This document shows, piece by piece, positions 15,162-24,795 of a DNA stretch of 64,000 nucleotides. The notes under the pieces were generated by a model. It was given only the letters and a program-made list of their open reading frames with translations. It was not told the DNA's origin and did no database searches. Source of the stretch: Hyphomonas jannaschiana VP2 (lineage in GTDB: Bacteria > Pseudomonadota > Alphaproteobacteria > Caulobacterales > Hyphomonadaceae); assembly GCF_000685215.1 (NCBI RefSeq), contig NZ_ARYJ01000004.1:248001-312000 (forward strand). The letters are read 5' to 3'. Numbering within the stretch: position 1 is the stretch's first letter; each line of letters starts with the position of its first letter. The translations under genes and the position numbers were made by a program.

Positions 15162-17504
15162 ATGTTCCTGATGAGTTCCAATCCGAATCGTCTCTCGATC
15201 AGCCAGATGGCTGCGCCGCGCCCGCCCGCCGCGCAGGGCGATGCGCCGTACCTGGATGGCCTGAATCCCGAACAGCGCGATGCCGTGATGACCACCGAGG
15301 GCCCGCTGCTGGTCCTCGCTGGCGCCGGCACGGGGAAGACCCGCGTGCTGACGGCACGTCTTGCGCACATCATCGGCTCGCGCCTTGCCTGGCCGTCGCA
15401 GACCCTGACGGTGACTTTCACCAACAAGGCCGCGCGGGAGATGCGCGAGCGGGCGCTGCGTCTGATCGGCGATGCGGGGGAGGGGCTGCGCTGGCTCGGC
15501 ACGTTCCACTCGATCAGCGCGCAGATCCTGCGCCAGCATGCCGAACTTGTGGGGCTGAAATCCTCCTTCACCATTCTTGATACGGACGATCAGGTGCGCC
15601 TGTGCAAGCAGATCATCGTGGCCGAGGACATCGACCCGAAGCGCTGGACGCCGCGCTTCCTGGCCGGCCTGATCGATGGCTGGAAGAACCGCGCCCTGAC
15701 ACCGGACCGCGTGCCCGCAGACGAGGCCTTCCAGTTTGCCGATGGCAAGGGCATCAAATGCTATGAAATCTATCAGGCGCGCCTGAAAGTTCTGAATGCC
15801 TGCGATTTCGGTGACCTGCTGATCCACAACATCACGATCTTCCAGCAGAACCCGGACCTGCTGAAGGATTTCCAGTCGAAATTCCGTTACATCCTGGTGG
15901 ACGAGTATCAGGATACGAACGTTGCCCAGTATCTCTGGCTGCGCCTGCTGGCGCAGGGTTCGCAGAATATCTGCTGCGTGGGGGATGACGACCAGTCCAT
16001 CTATGGCTGGCGCGGGGCGGAAGTAGACAACATCCTGCGCTTCGAGAAGGACTTCCCCGGCGCGAAAGTGATCCGGCTGGAGCGGAATTATCGCTCTACC
16101 AAACACATCCTCGCGGCGGCCTCGTCCGTCATCGCGCACAATCGCGGCCGCCTCGGCAAGACGCTTTATGTTGGTGATGACAATGCGGTTGAGAATATCG
16201 ACGCCGCCAAGGTAAAAGTGCGCGGCCTGTGGGATGGTGAGGCTGAGAGCCGTCTAATTGCGGACGATATTGAAAGCTGGGTGCGTGGCGGCGGCAAGCA
16301 TGAGGATTGCGCCGTGCTGGTGCGCGCCTCCTGGCAGATGCGGGCCTTCGAGGAGCGGTTCATCCTGCTGGGCATTCCGTATCGTGTGATCGGTGGTCCG
16401 CGCTTCTTTGAGCGCGCCGAGATTCGCGATGCGATGGCCTATCTGCGCCTGATCCGCTCACCAGACGACGATCTTGCTTTCGAGCGCGTGGTGAACCAGC
16501 CGAAGCGCGGGGTCGGCAACACGACGCTGGCGAAACTGCAGGCTTATGCGCGGGCCGACGGGCGCAGCCTGTTCGTGCTGACGCCGATGGTGCTGCAGAC
16601 GGACGAAGTGAAAGGCGCGGCCAAGCGCGGGCTCACCCAGTTTATCGACCAGATCAATATGTGGCGGGACCGGCTGAACAATGGCATGCCGCATACGGAG
16701 CTGGCGGAGGTGATCCTGGAAGAGTCCGGCTATACGGACATGCTGCAGAAGGACCGCAGCCCGCAGGCGCAGACACGGCTCGACAACCTCAAGGAACTGG
16801 TCCGTGCCATGGGCGAATTCGACTCGCTGGCGGGCTTTCTGGAGCATGTGGAACTGGTCATGGATGCGTCCACAGGCGGGGCAGATGAGGACCAGGTGCA
16901 GATCCTGACGCTGCACGCCGCCAAGGGCCTCGAATGGCCGGTCGTCTTCCTGCCAGGCTGGGAAGAGGAAGTCTTTCCCTCCCGTCGCAGCCTTGATGAG
17001 AGCGGCCTGAAAGGCCTCGAAGAGGAACGCCGTCTCGCCTATGTCGGCATCACCCGGGCGCGGGAGCTCGCTTATATTTCCTTCGTCGCCAACCGCCAGA
17101 TCTATGGCCGCTGGCAGAGCGTGATGCCGTCCCGTTTCGTCGACGAACTGCCGCACGAGAATGTCGAGGTGATTTCGGAAACCGGCTATTCCGGCATGCC
17201 GGGCGGGGAGGATGCCTTCAGCGGCTCTATCGAAGACCTTGGTGAACGCAGCGACTATTCCAGCCCCGGCTGGAAACGGCTGAAGGAAAACGCCGGCAAG
17301 TATCCAACGACGGGCGCTCCGCGCGATGCGTCGAACCTCACCGCGATGAGCGGCGGGCCGGAATCGTTCCGCAAAGGCCAGCGCGTTTTCCACGACAAGT
17401 TCGGCTATGGCCGCGTCGCCTTCAGCGAGGGCAACAAGCTGACCGTCGATTTCGAGAAGTCCGGCCGCAAGAAAGTCATCGCGACCTTCGTTTCGCAAGC
17501 CTGA
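15162..17504 (+). CDS. uvrD: UvrD/PcrA-type ATP-dependent DNA helicase
   Basis: Superfamily 1A 3'-5' helicase of 780 residues, acting in nucleotide excision and mismatch repair. Helicase motifs appear in order: Walker A AGAGTGKT at ~53-60, Ia TFTNKAAREM, II VDEYQDTN, III GDDDQSIYGWRGA, IV NYRSTKHIL, V LTLHAAKGLEWPVVF, VI RRLAYVGITRA. The C-terminal GQRVFHDKFGYGRV and VDFEKSGRKKVIATF segment is the Tudor-like tail typical of PcrA/UvrD that contacts RNA polymerase. The second ATG at 15171 is an equally possible start; no clear ribosome site favours either. Confidence 0.95.
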   Translation: MFLMSSNPNRLSISQMAAPRPPAAQGDAPYLDGLNPEQRDAVMTTEGPLLVLAGAGTGKTRVLTARLAHIIGSRLAWPSQTLTVTFTNKAAREMRERALRLIGDAGEGLRWLGTFHSISAQILRQHAELVGLKSSFTILDTDDQVRLCKQIIVAEDIDPKRWTPRFLAGLIDGWKNRALTPDRVPADEAFQFADGKGIKCYEIYQARLKVLNACDFGDLLIHNITIFQQNPDLLKDFQSKFRYILVDEYQDTNVAQYLWLRLLAQGSQNICCVGDDDQSIYGWRGAEVDNILRFEKDFPGAKVIRLERNYRSTKHILAAASSVIAHNRGRLGKTLYVGDDNAVENIDAAKVKVRGLWDGEAESRLIADDIESWVRGGGKHEDCAVLVRASWQMRAFEERFILLGIPYRVIGGPRFFERAEIRDAMAYLRLIRSPDDDLAFERVVNQPKRGVGNTTLAKLQAYARADGRSLFVLTPMVLQTDEVKGAAKRGLTQFIDQINMWRDRLNNGMPHTELAEVILEESGYTDMLQKDRSPQAQTRLDNLKELVRAMGEFDSLAGFLEHVELVMDASTGGADEDQVQILTLHAAKGLEWPVVFLPGWEEEVFPSRRSLDESGLKGLEEERRLAYVGITRARELAYISFVANRQIYGRWQSVMPSRFVDELPHENVEVISETGYSGMPGGEDAFSGSIEDLGERSDYSSPGWKRLKENAGKYPTTGAPRDASNLTAMSGGPESFRKGQRVFHDKFGYGRVAFSEGNKLTVDFEKSGRKKVIATFVSQA

Positions 17505-17667
17505 GGCGGGAACAGGAGGGCAGCGCCGGGCGGCCTGTCAGGGGAGGACCAGGCGGGGCGTCAGGGAGGGAACGCGAGGGCCCCGGCGCTGCAGGTCCTG
17601 TCTGACACGCCAGCGCCGAACGCATACCGAATGGCGCGTTCATCTTCCGCTCAGCTTGTGAAGTGGC

Positions 17668-20600
17668 CTATTCCGCCGCTGGCAGGGCGCTGTCTGACTT
17701 ATCGTCCTCAGCCTTGTCATTGGCCGGTTCGCCATTCTGCAGGAGACGCACTTCATCTGCCGGGCGCTGCCCGCGAATGCGAGCCGAGATCCGGCGGATC
17801 ATGTTGCCCGTCCGGTGAGGCACCAGAAGCCAGACCGGCGTGACCAGCAGGATCATGATGGTCGAGAAGGCAAGGCCGAACACGACGGCTGTTGCCAGCT
17901 GCACCCACCATTCCGCTTCCGATCCGCCGAAATTGATGGCGCCTTCACCGAAATTCACGCTCATCTCGAACACCATCGGCAGCAGGCCGCAAATCGTCGT
18001 GCCGGTGGTCAGCAGGATCGGGCGGATCCGCTGGGCCGCCGTCGCTATGGAGGCTTCTTCCGGTGTCCGGCCATCCTTGCGAAGCCGGTTGTAGGTGTCG
18101 ATGAGCACAATATTGTTGTTCACCACGATCCCGGCGAGGGCAACGATCCCGGTACCGATCATCAGGATCGACATATAGGGCAGCACCAGCTGGATGCCGA
18201 CCAGAACGCCGGATGTGGAAATGATGACCGCCGACAGCGTGAGGATGACCTGCCAGAAATTGTTGAACTCCCAGAGCAGGATCACGGCCATCATGAACAG
18301 GGCAGCCATGGCGGCGCCGCTGAAGAAGGCATTGGCTTCCTTCGTGTCCTCGTCTGCACCTTCGAAGCGCACTTCCACATCGGAGCTGAAGCCGGCCTGA
18401 GCGATCCAGTTGCGAACGTCCTCAACGATGGCAGCGCCGGCGCCCTGTTCCTTGGCATTGCCGCGCACATAGTAGACGCGCTTGCCGTCCAGGCGTTCGA
18501 TCTGGCTGACGCGTGGTGCCGGAATGCGGTCCACAAACAGGTTCAGCGGAACATTGCCGTTCGGGGTGGCGACACGCAGCGTGTCGATGGCGGAGGCACT
18601 GCGATCGTCTTTCGGGAATCGCACCCGGATGTCGACTTCATCATCGGCATCGTCCGGGCGATAGCGGCCGACCAGAATACCGTTCGTCACAAGCTGCACC
18701 GCTGCGCCGATCTGGGCGACATCGAGGCCGTATTTGCCAGCTTCCGCGCGATCGACCTGAAGGCGGTATTCGATGCCGGGCAGGGGCCGTGTGTCGTCAA
18801 TCTCGCGCAGGTCGCCGCGCTCATCGATATAGGCGCGCAGGCGGGCGGTGGCATCGTCCAGCTCTGCCTGATTGTCGGAGAGGAGCGCGATCTGCAGGTC
18901 CTTGCCGGCCGGCGGGCCCTGTTCGCGAGCCTGGATCTGGAATTTCAGCCCCGGCACCTGCAGCAAGCGGGCGCGCACGGCTTCCAGTGTCTTGCGTCCG
19001 TCATGCGTGCCGTCGGCGGTGGCGAGGTCGAGCAGCAGGCGCCCGATCGTATCCAGCGGCTGGTCGTTTGCGCCATCGAAGCTGACGCCGCCACTGCCGC
19101 CGGAAGACCCCGAACGTGACGAAATGGATTCGACCCCGTCAATGTCTGCGACGGCCCGTTCGGCGCGCTGCACAAGTTCTTTCTCTTCTTCCGCGGAGAG
19201 CGCGCCCTGCGCCTGAACGAAGACGAAAGCCTGTTCCGGCTCGATGTCGAGGAAGAATTCAGACCGGTGGCCGGACGAGCCGAACCACATGAAGATCAGG
19301 ATCACCGAACCGATGGCGACGCCCGACACCATCCACGGACGGGCGATCAGCGACTTGACCAGCCGCACATAGGTGCCGAGCCAGCCAGTGGCCTGTTCCG
19401 GATCCGCGTCTGCGGCAAGCGCAGCAAGGTCAGCGTCGGTACCTTCCGGGCGTGCGCCCATCACGGAGCCAAGCACCGGCAGGAAGATCAACGCCATGAC
19501 CAGTGACGCCGTCAGAACGCAGATCAGCGTGAGCGGCAGGTAGGCCATGAACTTTCCGGGCATGGAGTTCCAGAACAGGAACGGCACGAAAGCCGCCAGC
19601 GTCGTCAGCGTGGAGGATACCACCGGCCAGAACATGCGCTTGCCCGCCATGGCGTAGGCGTCCTTGCGCTCCAGACCTTCAGCCATCTTGCGGTCGGCAT
19701 ATTCGGTGACGACGATGGCGCCGTCGACGAGGATACCCACGGCGATGACCATGCCGAACATGACCATCATGTTGATCGTGAACCCGAAGGTTCCAAGCAG
19801 AAGGAAGGCCATCACGAAGGATGCGGGGATCGAGATGCCCACGAGAAGGGCAGAGCGCCAGCCAAGCGCGGCGACGACAATGATCATCACCAGCAGCACG
19901 GCCGTCACGATCGAGCTTTGCAGCTGGCCCAGCTGGTTGCCGATCTGTTCGGACGTATCTGATGTGATCGTCGCCCGTACGGTCGCGGGCCAGGTCTTCT
20001 GTTCCTCGGCAATCGTGTCGCGGACGAAATTCGCCGTATCCAGAACGTTCGCGCCGGAGCGTTTGACCACTTCAATCAGCATGGCCGGTTTGCCGTTGAA
20101 GGTCGCGTAGCCCGTTGCGTCCTTGTAGGTACGGCGGATTTCAGCGACGTCCTGCAGCGTGACGACGGCATTTTCCGTGCGCTTGATCGGCAGGTTCAGC
20201 GCGTCCTCGGCGGTGCGGATCAGGCCCGGCACCTTGACGGCGAAGCTGCCGTCGCCCGTGTCGATTTCACCGGCCGGAACCAGCTGGTTGTTCGACGAAA
20301 CAATGTTGTAAATTTCCTGATAGGAGATGTTGTAGGTCTCGAGCATGGCGGGATCGATGACGATCTCCAGCACATCCTCGCGCTGGCCCTGGATCCGCGC
20401 TTCGAGGATGCCGGCATTGCGCTCCAGCTTGTCCTGCAGCTTTTCGGCAATGTCGTTCAGGCCGCGCACCGGCGCCTCGCCGTAGAGGTTCACCACCATG
20501 ACAGGGAACTGCGAGGCGTTGAATTCCTGAATGACCGGTTCGCGCGCATCCTGCGGGAAAAAGCGTTTTGCGAGGTCCACCTTGTCTTTCACGTCAAGCA

Positions 20601-20916
20601 CAGCCTGGTCGACATCGACGTCGATCTCGAATTCCAGCAGCAACGTACCGGCGCCTTCGGAGCCGTACCCATTGAAGGTCTTCAGGCCTTCGATGGACTG
20701 GATTTCCTGCTCGATCGGGCGCACCAGAAGCCGCTCGGCATCCTCCGGGGTCACACCGGCCAGCGGCACGGTAATGACGACGAACGGGATCGGAATGTCC
20801 GGGTCCGCCTCTTTCGGCAGTTTCACATAGGTGACGGTGCCTGCGATGACCGCGCAGATCAGGATGGCGAGCACCATGCGTGCCCGGCCGATGGCGCCGT
20901 CAACGATGCTCGTCAT
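17668..20916 (-). CDS. RND-family efflux transporter permease
   Basis: Inner-membrane proton-driven pump subunit of 1082 residues with the RND layout: TM1 at ~14-32, a large periplasmic loop (~33-330), TM2-6 including GILVDGAIVVTEYADRKM (TM4 proton-relay Asp), a second periplasmic loop (~570-860) and TM7-12 with GIVVNNNIVLIDTYNRLR. Together with the membrane fusion protein encoded just upstream (4-base ATGA overlap) it would export drugs, lipids or metabolites. No outer-membrane TolC gene is in the operon, so a shared channel is likely. It fits the AcrB/HAE1 subgroup; the substrate is unknown. Confidence 0.95.
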   Translation of the reverse strand: MTSIVDGAIGRARMVLAILICAVIAGTVTYVKLPKEADPDIPIPFVVITVPLAGVTPEDAERLLVRPIEQEIQSIEGLKTFNGYGSEGAGTLLLEFEIDVDVDQAVLDVKDKVDLAKRFFPQDAREPVIQEFNASQFPVMVVNLYGEAPVRGLNDIAEKLQDKLERNAGILEARIQGQREDVLEIVIDPAMLETYNISYQEIYNIVSSNNQLVPAGEIDTGDGSFAVKVPGLIRTAEDALNLPIKRTENAVVTLQDVAEIRRTYKDATGYATFNGKPAMLIEVVKRSGANVLDTANFVRDTIAEEQKTWPATVRATITSDTSEQIGNQLGQLQSSIVTAVLLVMIIVVAALGWRSALLVGISIPASFVMAFLLLGTFGFTINMMVMFGMVIAVGILVDGAIVVTEYADRKMAEGLERKDAYAMAGKRMFWPVVSSTLTTLAAFVPFLFWNSMPGKFMAYLPLTLICVLTASLVMALIFLPVLGSVMGARPEGTDADLAALAADADPEQATGWLGTYVRLVKSLIARPWMVSGVAIGSVILIFMWFGSSGHRSEFFLDIEPEQAFVFVQAQGALSAEEEKELVQRAERAVADIDGVESISSRSGSSGGSGGVSFDGANDQPLDTIGRLLLDLATADGTHDGRKTLEAVRARLLQVPGLKFQIQAREQGPPAGKDLQIALLSDNQAELDDATARLRAYIDERGDLREIDDTRPLPGIEYRLQVDRAEAGKYGLDVAQIGAAVQLVTNGILVGRYRPDDADDEVDIRVRFPKDDRSASAIDTLRVATPNGNVPLNLFVDRIPAPRVSQIERLDGKRVYYVRGNAKEQGAGAAIVEDVRNWIAQAGFSSDVEVRFEGADEDTKEANAFFSGAAMAALFMMAVILLWEFNNFWQVILTLSAVIISTSGVLVGIQLVLPYMSILMIGTGIVALAGIVVNNNIVLIDTYNRLRKDGRTPEEASIATAAQRIRPILLTTGTTICGLLPMVFEMSVNFGEGAINFGGSEAEWWVQLATAVVFGLAFSTIMILLVTPVWLLVPHRTGNMIRRISARIRGQRPADEVRLLQNGEPANDKAEDDKSDSALPAAE

Positions 20917-21989
20917 GGCTGGGCCCCGCCGGCGGGTACAGGTTTCACACTTGCGCCTTCAGACAGATAATCCTGTCCGAGTGAAATGATGCTGGTCCGC
21001 TCCGGCAGGCCGGTGACCCAGGCGCCGTTGGGCGTCTCGTCGATCACGGTGACCGGAGCAAATCGAACCGTGTCGGTGTCATCGACATAGCGCACGCCCA
21101 GTTGGCCGGCATCAGAGAGGGTGAGCAGGCCGGCCGAAATCTTCGTGGCCTGAACATCGCCGACCGGAAGGACCAGCTGGGACGTCACACCTGCCGCCAC
21201 GATCTCATCGCCCGTGTCGAGTTTGGCTTCGACGAGGAAAGTCCGCGTCGTGTCGGAGGCGGTCCGCGCGACATAGCGCAGCGTAGCCGGGAAGCGGCGG
21301 CCATCGGCCAGAAGGGTTTCGCCGGTCATGCCGGTTTTCAGTTTGCCCGCTTCGGCTTCGGAAACCTGCACCGAGACGATAACCGGATCCATGTCCACTA
21401 GGACGCCGCAGGCCTGACCGGGCGACAGGAAGTCACCGGCCTCGGCAAGGCGTGTTTCGAAAATGCCATCGAACGGCGCGCGGATCTGAGTTTTACCAAG
21501 TTCCACTTTCGCCGCGTTCACCGCGGCTTCGGCGGCATCGAGCTGGGCTTTCGCGGCGGTTGCCTGATTGACCGGGCCGAGACCTTTTTCGGCAAGGCTG
21601 GCGGCGGCTTCGTAGCTCACTTCAGCCGAAGCGCGCTGGGCTTCAGCCTCTTTGACGCGGGCCGAACGGGCCTCCACATCGAGGCCGCAAAGCAGGGTAC
21701 CGGCCTTGACGAAGCTGCCTTCCCGGGCCGGCGTCGACACGACCGTGCCGGTCGTTCCCGCTTTCACCGTGACGCTCTTGTCCGGTTCGGTCCGGCCTTT
21801 GGCGGTGATCTGCATCAGGTGCGGTTCAGCATTGAGGACTTGGATCACGGCAGACGGTATATCATCCGTGCGTTCCGCCACGGCTTCTTCCTTGTGCGAG
21901 GAAATGCTTCCACGCATCACGCTGCGCAGCCCGAAATAGGCGACAATGACAACGAGGATCGTTGCGGCGATGATAGTCGAACGGTTCAC
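20913..21989 (-). CDS. RND efflux periplasmic adaptor (membrane fusion protein)
   Basis: The 358-residue protein bridges the RND pump and an outer-membrane channel. It has one N-terminal membrane helix (residues ~5-22), a biotinyl/lipoyl-like half (SVTVKAGTTGTVVSTPAREG), a short coiled hairpin (residues ~110-165, rich in Ala/Glu), the second lipoyl half (KTQIRAPFDGIFETRLAEAG) and a beta-barrel tail. The start is GTG at 21989, with AAGGA 9 bases upstream; the longer frame lacks a ribosome site. Its last four bases overlap the permease start, so translation is coupled. Confidence 0.93.
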   Translation of the reverse strand: MNRSTIIAATILVVIVAYFGLRSVMRGSISSHKEEAVAERTDDIPSAVIQVLNAEPHLMQITAKGRTEPDKSVTVKAGTTGTVVSTPAREGSFVKAGTLLCGLDVEARSARVKEAEAQRASAEVSYEAAASLAEKGLGPVNQATAAKAQLDAAEAAVNAAKVELGKTQIRAPFDGIFETRLAEAGDFLSPGQACGVLVDMDPVIVSVQVSEAEAGKLKTGMTGETLLADGRRFPATLRYVARTASDTTRTFLVEAKLDTGDEIVAAGVTSQLVLPVGDVQATKISAGLLTLSDAGQLGVRYVDDTDTVRFAPVTVIDETPNGAWVTGLPERTSIISLGQDYLSEGASVKPVPAGGAQP

Positions 21990-22082
21990 GTCAGGATGTC
22001 CTTCCCGCGGACGAATAGCAGATATAGGGCGGCAGGTCGCATGAAGAACCGCCGCGCGCAAATTTCCTTAACACCCCCCATC

Positions 22083-22096
22083 TTGCCATACGGCAA
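22083..22096. promoter_or_regulatory. 14-bp palindrome upstream of the RND operon
   Basis: TTGCC (22083-22087), ATAC, GGCAA (22092-22096) forms a short perfect dyad about 95 bp upstream of the adaptor start. It is a candidate operator for a TetR- or MarR-type repressor, although no regulator gene is adjacent. The site also lies downstream of the ZntB-like gene on the same strand, so it could instead act at that transcript's end. Confidence 0.3.
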
Positions 22097-22174
22097 ACAG
22101 ACGGGATCAGTTTACCAACAAGCTGCAAGCGTTGGTTAATCTCTAACGTAAGGAAAAAGGAAATCCGTCGCGGA

Positions 22175-23164
22175 TTAAATCCAGCGTTGCCAACGCAATA
22201 GGACCAGCGTGACAACAACCGAAGCAGCCAGGGCAGCCACCAGCGTAAGGAAGGCGACAGGGCTGCCGGAGCCCGGAATACCGCCCAGATTGACGCCAAA
22301 TAGACCGGTCACAAAACTGATCGGAAGGAAGATCGCGGACAGGATCGCCAGCACAAACAGGCGGCGATTGGTTTCTTCCGTACCCTCCTGAGCCGCCTCT
22401 TCATACAGAACACTGGAACGTTCCCGGATGGTTTCCAGCAATTCTGTCAGGCGGGTCATGCGGTCGGCGGCTTCGCGCAGATAGAGAAGGTCCGTCTCGG
22501 AGAACAGGCCGGACTGGCCGCCATCGCGCACCAGCGTGTTCAGGGCTTCCCGCTGCGGCGTGATATGGCGGCGTACCTGCAGGATGCGGCGGCGGAACTC
22601 CGGCAGGACGGAGCGGTCGAGGTTGACCCTCGGGTCCAGCAGTTCGTCTTCATACCGGTCGGCTTCGTCATCGAATTCGTCCAGCACGGTTTCCATACGG
22701 TCGGTCAGACGGTCGGCGATACTGGCCACAAGCGCGCCGGTCGAGGTCGGAATGTCGCCGTCTTCCACCAGTTTGCGGACATCGCTGGCGGACCGGACCG
22801 GCCGTGCCCGCAAGGTGATGAGCAGATTTTCGCCCGCCCACATCCGCAGTGTGACGAGGTCCTCGACATCGGCGCCTTCATTGAGGTTAGGCCCGCGCAG
22901 ATTGATCAGATAGCCGTGCCCATGGCGGGCGGCCCGCGGGCGGGTTTCTTCCTGCAAAAGGGCCTGAACCGTCACCCGGTCCAGGCCGCTCTTGCGGTAA
23001 AGCCAGCCCTGCGCCTGGGCGGATTGCCGGTCGAGGTGAAGCCAGGCGCGCTTGAACGCAGCCAGCTTGCCCTCCAGCACATCGTCCCATGTCAGGGGCG
23101 TCGGGAGCCCGGCCTCGTCGAAACCGAAGCCGAACAGAAGCGGTTCATTGTTTCCGGGCTCCAC
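22175..23164 (-). CDS. zntB: CorA-family metal transporter, ZntB-like
   Basis: The 329-residue protein has a long soluble N-terminal domain and two C-terminal membrane helices (about residues 268-290 and 300-324). The pore signature GVN is present in FVTGLFGVNLGGIPGSGSP. The conserved RPRAARHGHGYLINLRG and ARPVRSASDVRKL stretches fit ZntB rather than CorA. ZntB moves zinc or other divalent cations across the inner membrane. It lies upstream of the RND operon on the same strand with 185 bp between them. Confidence 0.9.
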   Translation of the reverse strand: MEPGNNEPLLFGFGFDEAGLPTPLTWDDVLEGKLAAFKRAWLHLDRQSAQAQGWLYRKSGLDRVTVQALLQEETRPRAARHGHGYLINLRGPNLNEGADVEDLVTLRMWAGENLLITLRARPVRSASDVRKLVEDGDIPTSTGALVASIADRLTDRMETVLDEFDDEADRYEDELLDPRVNLDRSVLPEFRRRILQVRRHITPQREALNTLVRDGGQSGLFSETDLLYLREAADRMTRLTELLETIRERSSVLYEEAAQEGTEETNRRLFVLAILSAIFLPISFVTGLFGVNLGGIPGSGSPVAFLTLVAALAASVVVTLVLLRWQRWI

Positions 23165-23176
23165 CGCTGTCTCCCT

Positions 23177-24715
23177 TTAGAACGCGGAGACCGGGGGAAC
23201 TTTGCCAGCCCACGGACGAGCCTGCTCAAGTTCCAGCGCCAGTTCGAACAGCAGCTGGTCGTCGCCGCGCTTGCCGGAGAACATGGCACCGACCGGGAGG
23301 CCGCCCTCGGTCCATGCCAGCGGCACACTCATCGAGGCGGCACCGGCCACGTTCATCGGTGCGGTGAAGGCCGCGAAGGTGATGATGCGGTCATACAGGA
23401 TTTCGTAATCGACTGTCGGGGCCTGCTCGCCGAGTTTGACGGCCGGGCTGCCGGTTGTTGGGGTCAGCAGGATATCGACGTCTGCGAAACCGCTGTCGTA
23501 CACGGACTCGAAATTCTTCAGCCAGGCGACGGTCTCTTCCATCTCGTCCTTGCGGGACAGGAACATGTTCGTCAGGCCCAGCGTCCAGGGTTCGACAATG
23601 TCCGGGCCGACGGGCTTGCCGGAAAAATCGCTCGCCTGCTGGGCGAATTCGGCAGCGCCGGCAGCCCAGTAGAGCAGGAAGCGGTCGATGAATTCGGCAC
23701 CGGAGAAAGGCGCTTTCCAGGCGACGACTTCATGGCCGAGATCGGTGCAGAGTTTGGCCACATCTTCCAGCGCGGCTTTCGTCTCCGGCGCAACCGGCGT
23801 GCCGGCATAGGCGTCGGTCGTGAACCCGATTTTCAGGCGGCGGCCGACAGGCTTCAGGTCTGCGGCGAGCGGCGCATAGGTGCCATCATTCACCTGCGTG
23901 TCCCGGAACAGGTTGATGGAGTCGCGCACGGAAATCGTGACGGCATGCTGGACGGAAATGTCCACTGGCGGGGCTTCCGGCCCATGGGCGGGCAGCTGGC
24001 CGCGGGACGGCTTCAGGCCGAAGACGCCGCAGGTGCTGGCCGGGATACGTATCGAGCCGCCGCCATCGCTGGCATGGGCAAACGGTACCACGCGTGCGGC
24101 AACAAGCGCCGCAGCACCGCCGGACGAGCCGCCGACGATGCGGGTCGTATCCCACGGATTACAGGTCTCGCCGGTCACGAGCGCCTCGCTGGACGCCATC
24201 AGGCCCATTTCCGGGGAGGTGGACTTACCCAGCACGACCACGCCTTCGGCGCGCCATTTGGCGGGCAGGGGATCGTCCTTGCCGGGGGTGTAGCCCTTGA
24301 AGGCCCGGCTGCCATACCAGGTCTCTGCGCCATTCCAGTTGTGCAGATCCTTGATGAAGGTCGGGACGCCCTGGAACGGGCCGGCAGGCGTATGGCCCGC
24401 TTCGGCGCGGGCGGTGTCGAAGATTTCGGAAGCAACGGCGTTGAGCTTGCCATTCACGGCATTGGTACGCGCGATGGCAGCGTTGACCTCGGCCAGTGAG
24501 GTGGTTTCGCCGCTGGCAATGCGTGCGGTCATTTCGGTGCCGTCAATCCAGCCGGATGGGACGGAAGAGGCGGGCGAGACAGGGGCTGCGGCCGGTGTCG
24601 CTGCGATGCCAACGGCGGCTTCCGGTGCCGTCTGGGTTCCGGTCTGGCCGCAGGCGGCCAAAGCGCTCATTGCCGCGCCACCAAGCAAGACGCCCCGTCT
24701 TGTAATCCGTGCCAT
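23177..24715 (-). CDS. Tat-exported amidase (amidase signature family)
   Basis: The 512-residue enzyme has a twin-arginine signal (ITRRGVLLGGAAMSALAAC) that also carries a lipobox Cys at ~22, so the mature protein is probably a periplasmic lipoprotein. The Ser-cisSer-Lys triad is visible: Lys in VVLGKSTSPEMG, and the glycine-serine core RIVGGSSGGAAALVAARVVP, followed by HASDGGGSIRIPASTCG. This form resembles NylA/6-aminohexanoate-cyclic-dimer-type amidases. It would hydrolyse an amide of unknown structure. It overlaps only the opening of the divergent kinase-like frame; the true starts are 80 bases apart. Confidence 0.93.
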   Translation of the reverse strand: MARITRRGVLLGGAAMSALAACGQTGTQTAPEAAVGIAATPAAAPVSPASSVPSGWIDGTEMTARIASGETTSLAEVNAAIARTNAVNGKLNAVASEIFDTARAEAGHTPAGPFQGVPTFIKDLHNWNGAETWYGSRAFKGYTPGKDDPLPAKWRAEGVVVLGKSTSPEMGLMASSEALVTGETCNPWDTTRIVGGSSGGAAALVAARVVPFAHASDGGGSIRIPASTCGVFGLKPSRGQLPAHGPEAPPVDISVQHAVTISVRDSINLFRDTQVNDGTYAPLAADLKPVGRRLKIGFTTDAYAGTPVAPETKAALEDVAKLCTDLGHEVVAWKAPFSGAEFIDRFLLYWAAGAAEFAQQASDFSGKPVGPDIVEPWTLGLTNMFLSRKDEMEETVAWLKNFESVYDSGFADVDILLTPTTGSPAVKLGEQAPTVDYEILYDRIITFAAFTAPMNVAGAASMSVPLAWTEGGLPVGAMFSGKRGDDQLLFELALELEQARPWAGKVPPVSAF

Positions 24716-24795
24716 TTGTTTCGCTCCGATTCTCTTTTTGCTTTATGGCCGGGCAAAGTGGAACGGAGCGGGCGGCAGCGCAAGGGCACAGACAA

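Noticed and set aside
22565..24499. 644-aa plus-strand frame over the ZntB and amidase genes
   Set aside because: Antisense to two clear genes and composed of Arg/Gly-rich shadow sequence.
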